DNA of 64,000 nt from Tupaia tana (GCA_026018925.1 JAKSZU010000005.1:26065802-26129801); one strand, 5' to 3'; positions 19,928 through 30,614 are shown, numbered from the stretch's first letter. Numbers and translations: made by a program. The notes: generated by a model not told the origin, from the sequence alone.

Positions 19928-20228
19928 ATACAGAAATTTTGGAGTCATCTCACCAGACTCTGGTACCTACGTTGAACACTCATCAACCACTGAGCTCATT
20001 TTCACATGGATGACTGCATACTGGGATTAGCCACCAGGCCTACCAGGCCTATGGGGTGCTGGATAGTGTAGTGGGATGTTGGCTAGCACAGGAGAGGTAG
20101 AGAACAAGAAGCTGTTAAACATGCCTTCATTTACTCACAGTGACAAAACTAGAGAGAAAGAAAGGAACAAATAAAACAAAAGCAAAGACTTGTCCAGAAG
20201 CCATTTAATTAGACTTCTGTATGGTCTA

Positions 20229-20262
20229 CCTGAAGTTAAAAAAAAAAAAAAAAAAAAAAAAA
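20229..20262 (+). repeat. Poly(A) tract
   Basis: An uninterrupted A run inside unassigned intron 9 sequence (19928-20337). No retrocopy was recognised upstream of it. Confidence 0.9.
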
Positions 20263-20337
20263 GACCATATAGGGCGAGGTAGAAAAGTGAGCAAAAGGAG
20301 CTGGAGTGGAAGCCATTGTTAACTAGAAACTTTTTCT

Positions 20338-20587
20338 ATTTATTTTAAAGGTTTTTGCCATAGGGTACATACACTCACCAGAGAGAGAGAGTGAGAGGGA
20401 GAATGAGAAATCACCCCCAGAAAGGATGGCCATGCCGCAATCCCTTCTCCTCCATTCTCTTCCTGGAATTTTGGGCATACACGCACAAGTGCCTAGTGTG
20501 ATTTTCTTGCTGTCAGGTCCAGGGTTTGAATCATGGTCAGTCATGTGGGAGTCCAACGCCTTAGCCACTACACCACCTGCTGGGCCC
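20338..20587 (-). repeat. L-type SINE
   Basis: 'aaaggtttttgccataggg' to 'ccacctgctgggccc'. Diverged body palindrome. Confidence 0.88.
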
Positions 20588-20688
20588 AAAGCTGTATTTG
20601 TCTTTTTAAATGTATTGTACTTTTTGAAGTTTGCTATAGGGTGCATGTGCTCACCAAAGACAGAGAGAGAGGCAGAGAGAGAGAAAAT

Positions 20689-20740
20689 GAGAAATCACCC
20701 CCCAGGGGGGATGGCCATCCCCCCTGGGGGGTGATTTCTC
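20689..20740. repeat. 52-bp perfect palindrome
   Basis: Each 26-nt arm runs from GAGAAATCA through C6AG6 to ATGG; the centre is ATGG/CCAT at 20714/20715. No spacer and no mismatch. Formed by two SINE bodies meeting head-on. Confidence 0.97.
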
Positions 20741-20810
20741 GCTTTCTGCTTTCTGTCTCTCTGTCTCTCTCTGTCTGTCTGGAGAGCACACAAGCCCTAT
20801 AGCAAAAACC

Positions 20811-20844
<34 letters not shown>
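20719..20844 (+). repeat. 5'-truncated L-type SINE
   Basis: Lacks the tRNA-like head. Starts 'cccccctggggggtgatttc' and ends in an A26 tail. Confidence 0.85.
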
Positions 20845-20846
<2 letters not shown>

Positions 20847-21018
20847 CAGAGGGAATGGCCATGCTGCAATCCTTTTTCCTATATTCTTCTCTTGGGATTT
20901 TGGACTCATACACACATGCACCTGGTGTGTTTGACAAGCTGGCAGGTCCAGGACTCAAACTGCAGGGTTGACCATAGGGGATTCAGCCGCCTTCAATGCT
21001 ATGCCACTGACCGGCCCA

Positions 21019-21272
21019 GTGGAAGCTTTATAGAATGAGAATGACCTAAAACATATGGCTCCTGTTCTCAAATTATCATAATCCATGCGAGTGGACAAAG
21101 CCCATATATGTGGAATAGTTAAAGCATTAGACTAAAGACCAGTAGATTATCAAAGAAAGCAGAGGTAAGTGTAGCAGAAAAAAGTTTAGAAGTCTTCATA
21201 GAAGAAGCAGGACTTGGGCTGGACCTATGAAGAGGAGTCAGTTTTGACAAGAGGACAAAAGAATAGACATCT
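21019..21272. other. Intron 9 sequence, possible L2 decay
   Basis: 'agtagattatcaaagaaagcagagg' type text with no firm family match. Confidence 0.35.
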
Positions 21273-21551
21273 GGGACCAGCAGTTAGCGTAATGGCTATG
21301 TCGCTGGACTCCCAGGTAGTCGACAGTGGTTCGAGTCCCGGACCCAGTGGCTTAAACTCACACCAGGCAAGTGTGCATGTGTGCCCAAGATCCCGAGAGG
21401 AGAATGGAGGAGAAGGGATTGCAGCATGGCCATCCCCCCGGGGGGGGGGGGGGGGGTGATTTCTCGCTTTCTGTCTCTCTGTCTCTCTCTGTCTTTCTGG
21501 AGACCACATGCACTCTATAGCAAAATAAAATAAATAAATAGGAAAAAAAAA
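21273..21551 (+). repeat. L-type SINE with G-run expansion
   Basis: Near-consensus head. The palindrome has grown to a G run at about 21439-21456. Target repeat 'aagaatagacatct' on both sides. Confidence 0.94.
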
Positions 21552-21559
21552 GAAGAATA

Positions 21560-21850
21560 GACATCTAAAGGCTAAAGGGGAGGCAGTTATAACTGAAGAC
21601 GTGAGACCACATGGGAGAGTAGAAGGTGGGGGCTTGCTTTGAGTCGGGGCATGTGCTGATGGAGGAGATAAGATCGGTCAACTGGTGAGGGACCTTGGGA
21701 ACAAGCCTAATTATGTAGAACTGGTGGAGAGAACAGAAGGAAGATGTCGGGAATTCCCGAGCAGGAGAGGGATACCATGAATAGTATTTTAGAGTTGCCC
21801 AATAATAATAGGAAAAGCTTATTGGAGGGAAGTCTGAGGCAGTTGTCATA
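21560..21850 (-). mobile_element. Possible L2 fragment
   Basis: 'ggtgggggcttgctttgag', 'gatggaggagataagatcgg', 'ggaccttgggaacaagcc' have the look of reverse-complemented L2 coding sequence, as at 9113-13340. Confidence 0.4.
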
Positions 21851-21901
21851 ACAATTCAGAAAATCATTCATTCATTTGACTGTCAATAATAGACACTATA
21901 G

Positions 21902-22087
21902 GGCCATAAGGTGGCATGGTGGTTAAGGTGCTGGGCTATCACATGGCGGATAGTGGTTTGAGCCCTGGATCTGATGGCTTGCTTTTACACTTCCCCCACA
22001 TTCAATCCCCCACCTTCCTCTCTGGTGAGTGCATGTGCCCTATAGCAAATTAAAATAATAATCATATTAAATAATAACTCTCTTAAA
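21902..22087 (+). repeat. SINE, S-type head with intermediate body
   Basis: 'gggccataaggtggcatgg' to 'aataactctcttaaaaa'. Target repeat 'aataatagacactat' / 'aataatagaccctat'. Confidence 0.88.
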
Positions 22088-22137
22088 AAATAATAGACCC
22101 TATTTGTGGGGGGAATCAATGATACAAGAGTGAATTT

Positions 22138-22325
22138 TATTTTTTAAATTTTTTAAATAATTATTTTATTTATTTATTTATTTTTTAGTTTGATCAGAGA
22201 GAGACAGAGGGTGAGAGTGAGAGAGAAAGGAAGTGAGAAAGCAAGCCACCTGATTCAGGACTCGAACCCTGGTCGGCCATTGGGAGTATCCAGCGCCTTA
22301 ACCACCACGCCACCTGCTGGTCCCA
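22138..22325 (-). repeat. S-type SINE
   Basis: 'gtttgatcagagagagacag' to 'ccacctgctggtccc'. Target repeat 'acaagagtgaatttta' on both sides. Confidence 0.94.
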
Positions 22326-22554
22326 CAAGAGTGAATTTTAAAAAGTAGTTTCTGTTCTCACAGAATGTTCTTTTTGGTGGTAAAGGGAGACAAGAAAATG
22401 AGCGGTTACAGGAAGGTGTGAGCAGTTCTATGACAGAAGTGTAAGTTCAGATTCGAAGCTTTCAAGAGCATGACGAGATGAGTGCTAAGGTGGGAAAGTG
22501 GGAAAGGAGAGGAAAGAGAGAAGCCAAGAGGCATCCAGAAACAGTGAATATGAG
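22326..22554. other. Intron 9 sequence, possible L2 decay
   Basis: 'ttctcacagaatgttctttttgg' resembles the L2 3' region in reverse. Not firm. Confidence 0.35.
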
Positions 22555-22874
22555 GGACCAGCAGATAGCGTAATGGTTGTATTGCTGGACTCCCACGTAG
22601 TTGACCGCGGTTCGAGTCCCGGACACAGTGGCTTAAACTCACGCTGGGCATGCGTGCGTGTGTGCCCAAGATCCCGAGAGGAGAACGGAGGAGAAGGGAT
22701 TGCGATACGGCCATCCCCTCTGGGGGGTGATGTCTCGATTTCTGTCTCTCTGGTGAGCGCACAGGTCCTACAGCAAAAACTTCTCTAAAAATAAAGAGAG
22801 AGAGAGAGAGAGAGAGAAAGAAAGAAGGAAGGAAGGAAGGAAGGAAGGAAGGAAGGAAGGAAGGAAGGAGAGAA

Positions 22875-22924
<50 letters not shown>

Positions 22925-22925
22925 C
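22555..22925 (+). repeat. L-type SINE with (GA)n(GGAA)n tail
   Basis: Head 'gggaccagcagatagcgtaatgg', body, then a purine microsatellite 22787-22925 made of GA and GGAA units. Confidence 0.92.
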
Positions 22926-22937
22926 GAGCAAGTGTGA

Positions 22938-23135
22938 ATTGGAGTGGAAGATGGATCCCACAAGATCAACTGTGTAGTTTGAGGCCTGGGCATGGCAGCT
23001 AGAAAAATATGCCAGGTGTGTGTGGGTGCATGCCCCAAATCCTGAAAGGAGAATAAAGGAGAAGGGGATTATGAAACAGCCATCCCCTTGAAGGTGATCA
23101 CCCCACCAACTCCCTTGTGAAAGCACATGCAAAGG
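22938..23135 (+). repeat. Old SINE, partial
   Basis: 'aagatggatcccacaagatc' to 'gtgaaagcacatgcaaagg'; diverged body. Confidence 0.65.
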
Positions 23136-23186
23136 AGGAGAAGAAGAAGAAGAATTCAAAACACAGCACTGGAGTGTTGCTGCTTT

Positions 23187-23215
23187 TTTTTTTTAAAGAA
23201 TTATTTTATTTAACT

Positions 23216-23246
<31 letters not shown>

Positions 23247-23388
23247 TTTTAATCTCACCACAGAGGGACAGAGTGAGAGAGAGAGGGAGACGGAAAACGA
23301 GAATGCAAACCACCAGGTCCGGGACCCGAACCACAGTCAGTCATGTGGGAGTCCAGAACCTTTAACCACCATGCAACCTGCCAGCCTT
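23187..23388 (-). repeat. S-type SINE with (TTTA)n
   Basis: 'aaagaattattttatttaac', (TTTA)n 23216-23250, head ending 'gcaacctgccagcc'. Target repeat 'ggagtgttgctgctttt' / 'ggagagttgcagctttt'. Confidence 0.92.
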
Positions 23389-23721
23389 GGAGAGTTGCAG
23401 CTTTTGAGCCCATGTTTGTCTGACAGCGATGTTCTGTGCCCTTAACTCCTAAGCCAAAGGTAATTCCGACTATGTATAGAAATGAAGTAACTTGTTCCTC
23501 TGACTTACCAAAGTTCAGATAATTAAAAACTGAGTATTTAACAAGCTTTTTATTTTCTTGTTGACAGGAAGTCTGAAGAAGTAAAATAGGGAATTTCTGA
23601 TCTTGTCCTACTCCTGGACAAGGAAGAAATGGTTGGTGAGGTGGAAGCAATAAAAAGATAGCTTCGTGTGATTTCCAGACTTTAAGAAAGCAGAATTTAA
23701 ATAGTTCAAGAAAAGAAAGGC
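23389..23721. other. Intron 9 sequence, unassigned
   Basis: No exon or recognised repeat. Confidence 0.45.
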
Positions 23722-23977
23722 ATGAGCCAGTCAGTGGCATAGTGGTTAAGGTGGCTGCATCTCACATGGTTGACAGTGTGGTTTGAGCCCTAGAGCCGGT
23801 GGACTGAGAAACACGCGGGGTATCTGTCCATGTGGGCTCAAAATCCCCAAAGACAGGAGAAATGTAGAAGGGATTACAATGTGACCATTCCCCTTGGGGT
23901 GCTTCCTCACTTTCCCACTTTCTGTGTTTCTCTCCTCAAGCTCACAAAACCTCTGCAAATCAAGTAAAAGAAAACAA
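23722..23977 (+). repeat. Old L-type SINE
   Basis: 'gagccagtcagtggcatagtgg' to 'cacaaaacctctgcaaatc'; diverged. Confidence 0.75.
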
Positions 23978-23989
23978 AAAGGTATAAAC

Positions 23990-24180
23990 TTTTTTCTTTT
24001 AAAGAATTATTTATTTACTTATGATTATTTAAATATTTTTGCTATAGGGCAACATGTGCTCACCAGAGAGAGATAGAGAGAAAGAAAGGGAGAGAAAGCA
24101 AGCCGCCAGGTCTGGGACTCAAACTGGGGTCAGCCAAGTGGGAGTCTAGCACCTTAACCACCACACCACCTGCTGAACCC
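23990..24180 (-). repeat. S-type SINE
   Basis: 'aaagaattatttatttac ... ttgctatagggcaacatg', head ending 'ccacctgctgaaccc'. Confidence 0.88.
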
Positions 24181-24194
24181 AAGATATGAACTTC

Positions 24195-24487
24195 TTTTTT
24201 TTTTGGAGAGTTTTTTGTTTGTTTGTTTGTTTTTGTTGCTTTGTTTTGTTTTGTTTTGCTATAGGGTGGGTGCATTTGCCAGAAAGAGACAGAGACAGAA
24301 AGCAAGAAATCATCCCCTCAGGGGGAATGGCCACGCCACAATCCCTTCTCCTCCATTCACCTCTTGGGATCCTGGGCACGCACGCACACATGCCCGGCGT
24401 GAGTTTTAAGCCACCGGGTCCAGGATGTGAACCGCGGTCGACTACGTGGGAGTCCAGCGACATAGCCATTACGCTAACTGCTGGTCC
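24195..24487 (-). repeat. L-type SINE
   Basis: (GTTT)n tail, body, head ending 'gctaactgctggtccc'. Target repeat 'aagatatgaacttct' on both sides, abutting the previous SINE. Confidence 0.95.
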
Positions 24488-24702
24488 CAAGATATGAACT
24501 TCTAAAAGGGAAAATGAAATGTAATTCTCTCTGGACAATAGCTAAACACTCTAAAAATGCAGAGGGGGAAGATTAAAATAAGAAGCCAGGGTGGCTAGCC
24601 AAGCCCAAATCACCAATTTAGTTGAAAAAGAAGTGATCAATACAACAATTTATCCGCATGCGTACCAGAGCAAAATGTTCTGTAAACATTTTTCCTCTTC
24701 AG

Positions 24703-24926
24703 TTTTTTTTTGGTTTTGTTTTTAAAACCTTGAGAGAGAGAGTAAGGGAAAGGGAGAAAGCACTCCCCAATGAGGTATAGTCATGCCATACGCCCCTCTC
24801 TCTCTCTCCATCCTGTCAGGATTTGGGGCCTTGCGTGTCTTCCAAGCCAGTGGGGCTAGGAACTGAACTGGGCACTTGTCCCGGTAGGATCTGGCTCCCC
24901 CAGCCACTAAGCCACAGGGCCAGCCC
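24703..24926 (-). repeat. Old SINE (third-type-like)
   Basis: 'aaaaccttgagagagagagtaag', 'aggatttggggcc', head end 'ccacagggccagccc'. Confidence 0.6.
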
Positions 24927-25754
24927 TCTTCTTCAGACTTAATGGACTATGGTTGCCACAGTGTAGATAATATCTGAAATATTTTAATTCTTCTGAACAA
25001 TTTCCAGGTAAGAAATTGGACACATGAATAGCTGGAATGCAAAATCGAATATCCAGGTCATTTCAAACTGCCTTTCCTCCTGCTGACGACATTAACCCTA
25101 GCAGCAACCACACTGCCAAACCTCTGAGAATTCCACGGGGACTAACCAATGAGAGGGCTGGAGATTCAAAGCTTCCTCTTTCTCCTGGGGTTTTTCTAAA
25201 ACTGGTCAACTAGGATGAGAGAGGAGATCAGGAAATCTGCTTTTACAGTGAAATAAATCTTGGTGACTAAGATGTACTCTCATTACAACTATAAAAAAGT
25301 GTTTTTCCCTCTGTAATCAAAATGCAGGTCATTTTTAATTTTCATTTAGCACCTCGAGGGGAGCAGCCCAGAAAGGACAGGCTCTTTCCAATGGCTCAGG
25401 GAGTGATTTTGCTCCGAGTTAGAGAACAGTATTCAAAGAGTAAGGTACTGATAAAGTCCGAGAATAGGAAGCACACACTGGGGAAGCTGAGAGCTTCTGA
25501 CACCGGAAAACCAAGAGCCGACAAGACTGAAGGTGACTTCACAGAGCAGCCATCAGGAAGCCCTGCAAGATCCTATCTCCCTCAGACTTAGAGCTGGGGG
25601 GGCGGGGGGCAGAGTACCTAGCCTGGCTGGAGTTAACAAAGCCTGGTTGAAGTTGCATCTGTTCTGTTTGAATTTCTGTCCTGAGTTAAAGATAGTCAAG
25701 GAGGAAAGTGTGCTGATGATTTTATACTTCTTTTTACCATTTCACGTTCATTTT
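24927..25754. other. Longest repeat-poor stretch of intron 9
   Basis: About 830 nt with no recognised SINE, LINE or DNA element. An open frame on plus at 25322-25591 has no recognisable domain and no splice context, so I do not call it a gene. Confidence 0.5.
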
Positions 25755-25937
25755 TTTTAAGTCTATTCATTAATTTCAAGAGAGAAAGGTCAGCGCCACC
25801 AACAAAGTCCTCACACAACAATCCATCCCAGCCTCAAGCTGCCAGAATTGGGGGCATCTGAGCACACACAGCATAAACAGGGGGGGTCTCAAGATGCAAA
25901 CCCCGGGCCCTCCCATACGAGTCAGCCTCACAGAATT
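25755..25937 (-). repeat. Third-type SINE
   Basis: 'aatttcaagagagaaaggtc', 'agatgcaaaccccgggccc', 'cccatacgagtcagcc'; shares layout with 37455 and 49405. Confidence 0.55.
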
Positions 25938-25954
25938 TTACGTCACTGTAAATG

Positions 25955-25987
25955 TAGAAGCTTTACTCTGGGGTATACAGTAAGGGT
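25955..25987 (+). repeat. 33-nt direct repeat, copy 1
   Basis: 'tagaagctttactctggg' onward matches 26782-26814 with one mismatch. Confidence 0.9.
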
Positions 25988-26072
25988 TCACTATCCAGTC
26001 CCCGTGCTAGTTGGTTTTTTGTTTTTGTTTTTTATTTCAGGAGAGCCAACCACCCTGGGATGTACATCATTG

Positions 26073-26312
26073 ATAATTTTTTTTTTTTAAGATTTTTGCC
26101 ATAGTACATATGTGCTTACCAGAGAGAGAGAGAGAGACAGGGAAATTGATAAATCACCCTCCAGGGGGATAACAACACCACAATCCCTGCTCCTTTGTTC
26201 TCTTAGGATTTGGGGTATGCACACAAGGTGCCTAGAGGGTTTTTTAAGTCATGGGAGGTGGCCGTGACTTAAAAAACCAGTGCCTTAACCACCACGCCAG
26301 CTGCTGGTCCCA
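26073..26312 (-). repeat. L-type SINE with fold-back head
   Basis: Body normal, but the head contains an inverted repeat (26238-26278) in place of part of the tRNA-like sequence. Ends 'gccagctgctggtccc'. Confidence 0.85.
26238..26278. repeat. 14-bp perfect inverted repeat, 13-nt loop
   Basis: 'ggttttttaagtca' at 26238-26251 and its complement at 26265-26278, within a SINE head. Confidence 0.93.
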
Positions 26313-26454
26313 CCATAATTAATTTAATCATAAAGCATGGCACGTATCATGAGGATTAAAAGCACTTTTACTTTTAAATAACCAAAGAGCACATGTGTAC
26401 AATACTCCTGCTCCTTATATACAAGATTTGAGAGTCTCACACTTTGAAATGAGT

Positions 26455-26665
26455 CAGCATCATGGGGCAATGCAGTACAACGGTTACAGATTTTGGACCT
26501 AATTGCTTTGTCTGGAATCTCAGCTCTGCCACAGCCTGGTGGTGTGAGCCCTGGCAAGTCACTTAAATCTGTCTGTGTGCCTCAGTTTCCTTGTCTCAAA
26601 ATAAACATAGTGATAGTATCTACTTTTTATAGTTGTTGGAGGAGACCATTTCAAAAAAAAAAGCA
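26455..26665 (+). repeat. MIR SINE
   Basis: 'gcagtacaacggttacag', 'ggaatctcagctctgccac', 'aagtcacttaaatctgtctg', 'cctcagtttccttgtctc' follow the MIR order. Confidence 0.85.
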
Positions 26666-26781
26666 CTTTCGTATAAAATGTTTATAATAGTGCATAGCAC
26701 ATAGTTAACACAATCTGTGTTACATTATCATTATTCTGAAGCTTATTAACCTCAGTAATCATTCTGAATAAAGAAGAAATA

Positions 26782-26814
26782 TAGAAGCTTTACTCTGGGA
26801 TATACAGTAAGGGT
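26782..26814 (+). repeat. 33-nt direct repeat, copy 2
   Basis: Pairs with 25955-25987, 827 nt away. Confidence 0.9.
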
Positions 26815-26844
26815 GAAAATTACATTAAAAGAAAAAGAGAGCTG

Positions 26845-27016
26845 GGGCCAGTGGGGGGTGTGGTGGTTAAGGCACTGGATTCCCACATAGCTGATTGTAG
26901 TTTGAGTCCCAGGCCTGGGGGCTGCTTTCTCACTTTCTCTCTCTCTGTCTCCCTCTGGTGAATTAAAATAATAATAATAATAATAATAAATTAAGTAAAT
27001 AATTTTTAAAAAACAA
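26845..27016 (+). repeat. S-type SINE
   Basis: 'ggggccagtggggggtgtgg' to an (AAT)7 tail. Confidence 0.9.
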
Positions 27017-27221
27017 AAAAGAAAAACAATGTTGTAAGAAAAAACCTTAAAGTCAAATTCTAGCAATGGGAGGTACTTAAGATAAATATTTCCAATCATT
27101 ACATATTATATACATGTTTTGAAATCACACTGCAACCCACAAATACATACATTATGTGTCAATTTAAAAATAAAAAAATTCTAAAAAGTGGAATACCATG
27201 CAGCCATTAAAAATTGTAATA

Positions 27222-27800
27222 GAGGGCCAAACGATGACATGATGGTCAAGGCAGTTGGATCCCACATGACTGACCACGTGGTCCCAGTCCTGGACCCAAT
27301 AGCTTCAAAAACAAGCCAGGTGCATGCGTGTGCATGCCGAAAATCCTGAGAGAATGGCAAAGGGATTGCAGTGTGGGCATCCCTCCTGGGAGGATGCTTT
27401 CTCACTTTCCCTCTCTCTCTTTTTAAAAATTTTTATTCATTTATTTATTTTTTAAAGAGAGGTTTTTGCTGTAAGGTGTAATTTTTAAGAATTATTTTAT
27501 TTAACTCGCTGGAAAGACAAAGAGAGACAGAAAGTGAGAAATCACACACCCCCCCCAGGGGGGATAGCCATGCCACAATCCCTTCTCCTCCATTCTCCTC
27601 TTGGGATCTTGGGCACGCACGCACACACGCTCGGCCTGAGTTTAAGCTGCCTAATCCGGGATTCGAACCGCGGTCGACTATGTGGGAGTCCAGTGATGTA
27701 ACCATTACGTCATCTGCTGGTCCTTCCCTCTCTCTTTCTCTCTCTCTCTCTCCCCTCAGAAAGCACACATGCTCTACAGCAAAATATTTAAATGATAATT
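27222..27800 (+). repeat. Old SINE split by an L-type SINE
   Basis: 27222-27421 and 27727-27800 are one plus copy ('gagggccaaacgatgacatg ... cacatgctctacagcaaa'). Target repeat 'ttccctctctcttt' around the inner SINE. Confidence 0.82.
27422..27726 (-). repeat. L-type SINE with internal tail-like insert
   Basis: 'gagaggtttttgctgtaagg', then an odd 'tttaagaattattttattta' (S-type tail sequence) before 'actcgctggaaagac'. Head ends 'catctgctggtcc'. It looks chimeric between the two SINE types. Confidence 0.88.
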
Positions 27801-28024
27801 TAGATATAATCATATACATATAAGAAAGATACTCATGATATATCTTCAGTGAAAAATCAGATTAGAAATGGCACAATTCATTTCATATTTGTACAACAAT
27901 CTATATTTTATGTTTCCATCACAGTGATTACATAGAAACAGTCTCAAATGTTAACTCTGGAGGTGGAATTATGGGTATTGTTTCTTTTTCTTTCTTTTTT
28001 TTAAAGGCAACTTTAGAAAATAGG

Positions 28025-28155
28025 AGTGAATAAAGAATATTGACTCTGCCCTATGTGACTGCATAAGGATTAAATGAAATAATTGGGAGGATTAAATGAA
28101 ATAATCCATGGAAAGACTCTGCACATTGTCTGGAATGCGCTAAGAGCTCAAAGAA
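28025..28155 (+). repeat. MIR 3' fragment (tentative)
   Basis: 'ataaggattaaatgaaataat', repeated once in tandem, then 'tggaatgcgctaagagctca' fit the MIR/L2-like 3' side. Confidence 0.5.
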
Positions 28156-28167
28156 GTGTCTTTCACG

Positions 28168-28368
28168 GGAGCAGGCAGTGGCACAACTGGACCCACAGAG
28201 GAAAGATCTTGGATTTGCATCTTGGGATCTCCCTGAGCATGCCAGGAGCTTGCTCATGGGCTGGTGTTGGGGACGGATGGCAACGTGGGGAACGTGTTGG
28301 GGAGCCTATCTCTCTGTCTCATGAAAGAGGTAGATAAATAAGCTTAAAAAAAGAAAGAAAGGAAGTGT
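28168..28368 (+). repeat. Third-type SINE
   Basis: 'caggcagtggcacaactgg', 'ggatttgcatcttgggatc', 'agcatgccaggagcttg', 'aggtagataaataagc' and an A-rich tail. The box 'ggatttgcatc' resembles a tRNA B box. Confidence 0.7.
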
Positions 28369-29476
28369 TTTCTGCACTCATTGAGTAGCTTCTATGATGT
28401 GGTTGATCACTTACAAGTGAGTGGGGTCCCTCGAAGAAAAGGAGCCCCAACCACCGTCATGAACAGCAGAAGTGAATGGAGACAGGGAGCTCCTGGTATT
28501 TCACTAGGACCAAATGGATGTTCTCTCCTTTCTCTATACACTCAAGGCTCATCTCCTTCAGGAAAAAATTAAATAAGATAAAAGTTCTTCCCACAGGCTC
28601 AGAAGTGTCTGCCATTCCATGTCATGTACTGTGTTTGAGAGTCTGCTTTCTGTTGGCCTCCTCTCCTCCTGAGCAGGTCCCAGGCTCCTCACCCAGAACC
28701 CACATGACCACCACACTGCTCGACCCAAAAGGGGCTCAGCTAGTGCCTGCCCTGGGCAGAAGTTACAGTGGTCAGGTTGGAAACTCAGCCATTTCAAGGA
28801 AAAGGAACACACGAGGATTGGCCATGGCTAAGGAGAGTCTCTCTGAAGAGATCACTAAATAATTATAACAGTCTAAAAAATTTTTTTAACCACAAAAGTG
28901 GGAAAAACTAAGGTAGATTTTACATTTGTAAGTACGTCTTTAATGATAGAAAATTATGCAAATTAAGAGATGAACTATCTTGTAAACTTCTATCAAGCCC
29001 AGGATGTCAGGACGGCTCGAGTTACAGTTTCATAAAGGGCAAACATAAAGGCAAGCCCTCTGACATAGTATTTGAGGAAGTAAATTAGAGAAATGAAGCT
29101 CTGAAGGTGAGGAAGCCGAGAGACTTCTCGCACACACGCCATGACCACCAAAGCTTTTTCAGGGGTAGTGTTATTACACAGGCCTTTTGGTTACGCATTT
29201 AAAAACACTCATGTCACTTGGCCTACAAAATCATCTCTTGTAACGTGACTCAAATACTGTACCTCACAAACCAAATTCAGTTCAAATAAATTGTGGTGTG
29301 TAATAATCCAGGTAGTTCACTGTACTCTTCTTCTAGGTTATTAGTAAATTTGAAATTTTTTATAATAAAAAGTTGAAAAGAACTCAGATTATAATTTGGC
29401 CAGCCATTCTTCATCTTAATCCAGCACCTCATGTAACGGGGAGAAGATATCGCAAGCACTCAGAGGTGTGCTCACT
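28369..29476. other. Intron 9 sequence, unassigned
   Basis: About 1.1 kb with no firm repeat. 'agagaaatgaagctctgaaggtgagg' near 29088 is faintly MIR-like. Confidence 0.45.
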
Positions 29477-29500
29477 TTTTTTTTTAAGAATTATTTTAAC

Positions 29501-29534
<34 letters not shown>

Positions 29535-29665
29535 TAATTTGACCAGAGAGAGACAGAGAAAGAGAGAGAAGGAAAGTGAGAAAATAAGCTGCCAGGTCTA
29601 GGACTTGAACCGTGGTCAGCCATGTGGGAGTCCAGCACCTTTAACCACCATGTAACCTGCTGGCC
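29477..29665 (-). repeat. S-type SINE with (ATT)n
   Basis: 'aagaattattttaacttt', (ATT)8, 'tttgaccagagagagacag', head ending 'taacctgctggccc'. Target repeat 'gtgtgctca' on both sides. Confidence 0.93.
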
Positions 29666-29949
29666 CTGTGTGCTCAAATTTTTGTTGACTATTTTTTGTT
29701 CAATATTTTGGGTATCATTTTCATGAAGAAGGAAGATCTGCATTTCCCTTGCCTGGTGTATTCAGGGGCTCGTGGCACCTTGTACTTCATTAGCACCACC
29801 AAACATTGTGGCTGCTCCAAAACGTTTAAACAAAACAAACACTGAGCATTCGTGGTTGTGGTAACTGCATTGCGTGGTCCTTTACAGTACAGAGGGGATG
29901 CTATCGACTCATCTCTGATCCAGACTATGCACTTTGAGCTGTTTTCAAG

Positions 29950-30170
29950 GGGAATGATGAATGTATTCATTTATTAAACACATATTTATTGAACAAGGCA
30001 TTGTACCGAGACAGAGGGATGACAACACACCTGTCCTAGGAAGCTTAAAAACTTCCTGGTGAGATTTGACATGCAAAGTGGTAACTGTATTACTAGATAA
30101 TTATGAATGAGATAAGTACAAAATACGACAGGAATCAGGATCTGCCCTAATTCATTTAACTACCTCTGTA
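29950..30170 (-). mobile_element. L2 fragment
   Basis: 'atttattaaacacatatttattgaaca', 'caggcattgtac' type text and 'tcctaggaagcttaaaaac' are the reverse complement of the L2 3' end. Confidence 0.6.
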
Positions 30171-30614
30171 GGACAACTTCTTGAGGTCAGGGCTGCAGGT
30201 TGTGACCAAGGAATGGGTTAAAGTAACTACCCCAGTAGGTCGGCCCATGACCCGTAAATTACAGTCATGGTCTCTAATCGGTGATATTGTAAAACCTCAA
30301 AATATTCTGCCAATGTCACCAACATGGTAGCAACCCATGCAAATTTGGGGGAGAAGGAGAAGGACATTACCTTATTCACTCTTGTAACCCCTCATATCAT
30401 CAAATCCATCAAAAAGATACAAAGGAATGTTTGTTAAACTAAATTCAATTGGTCCTTTATCTCTTTGAATTAGATTCAGAAGAGATTTCCATAATGCTAA
30501 GAGCTTATCTAACACTGGGATACATAAAACAAGGAAGGAAAGGACAGTGATAATGGATGTCCTTCCAAACACAGGCCATGTGGTAATCAATTCAACCTGA
30601 AGAGACGGGCCTTA
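30171..30614. other. Intron 9 sequence, unassigned
   Basis: No feature recognised. Confidence 0.45.

Larger units (their letters stand above)
20612..21018 (-). repeat. L-type SINE split by an inverted truncated copy
   Basis: Left part 20612-20718 ends 'cccaggggggatggccat'. The right part restarts at 20845 with 'cccagagggaatggccat' and ends 'ccactgaccggccc'. The repeated 18 nt is a candidate target duplication. Confidence 0.82.
27085..28020 (+). mobile_element. Old L1 3' portion split by SINEs
   Basis: 'cccacaaatacatacattatgtgtcaattt' type text at 27138-27175, 'ggaataccatgcagccatt' at 27190, and after the SINEs 'gatactcatgatatatcttcagtg' and 'aactctggaggtggaattatgggt'. These are L1 ORF2-end and 3' UTR phrases. 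Confidence 0.55.
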
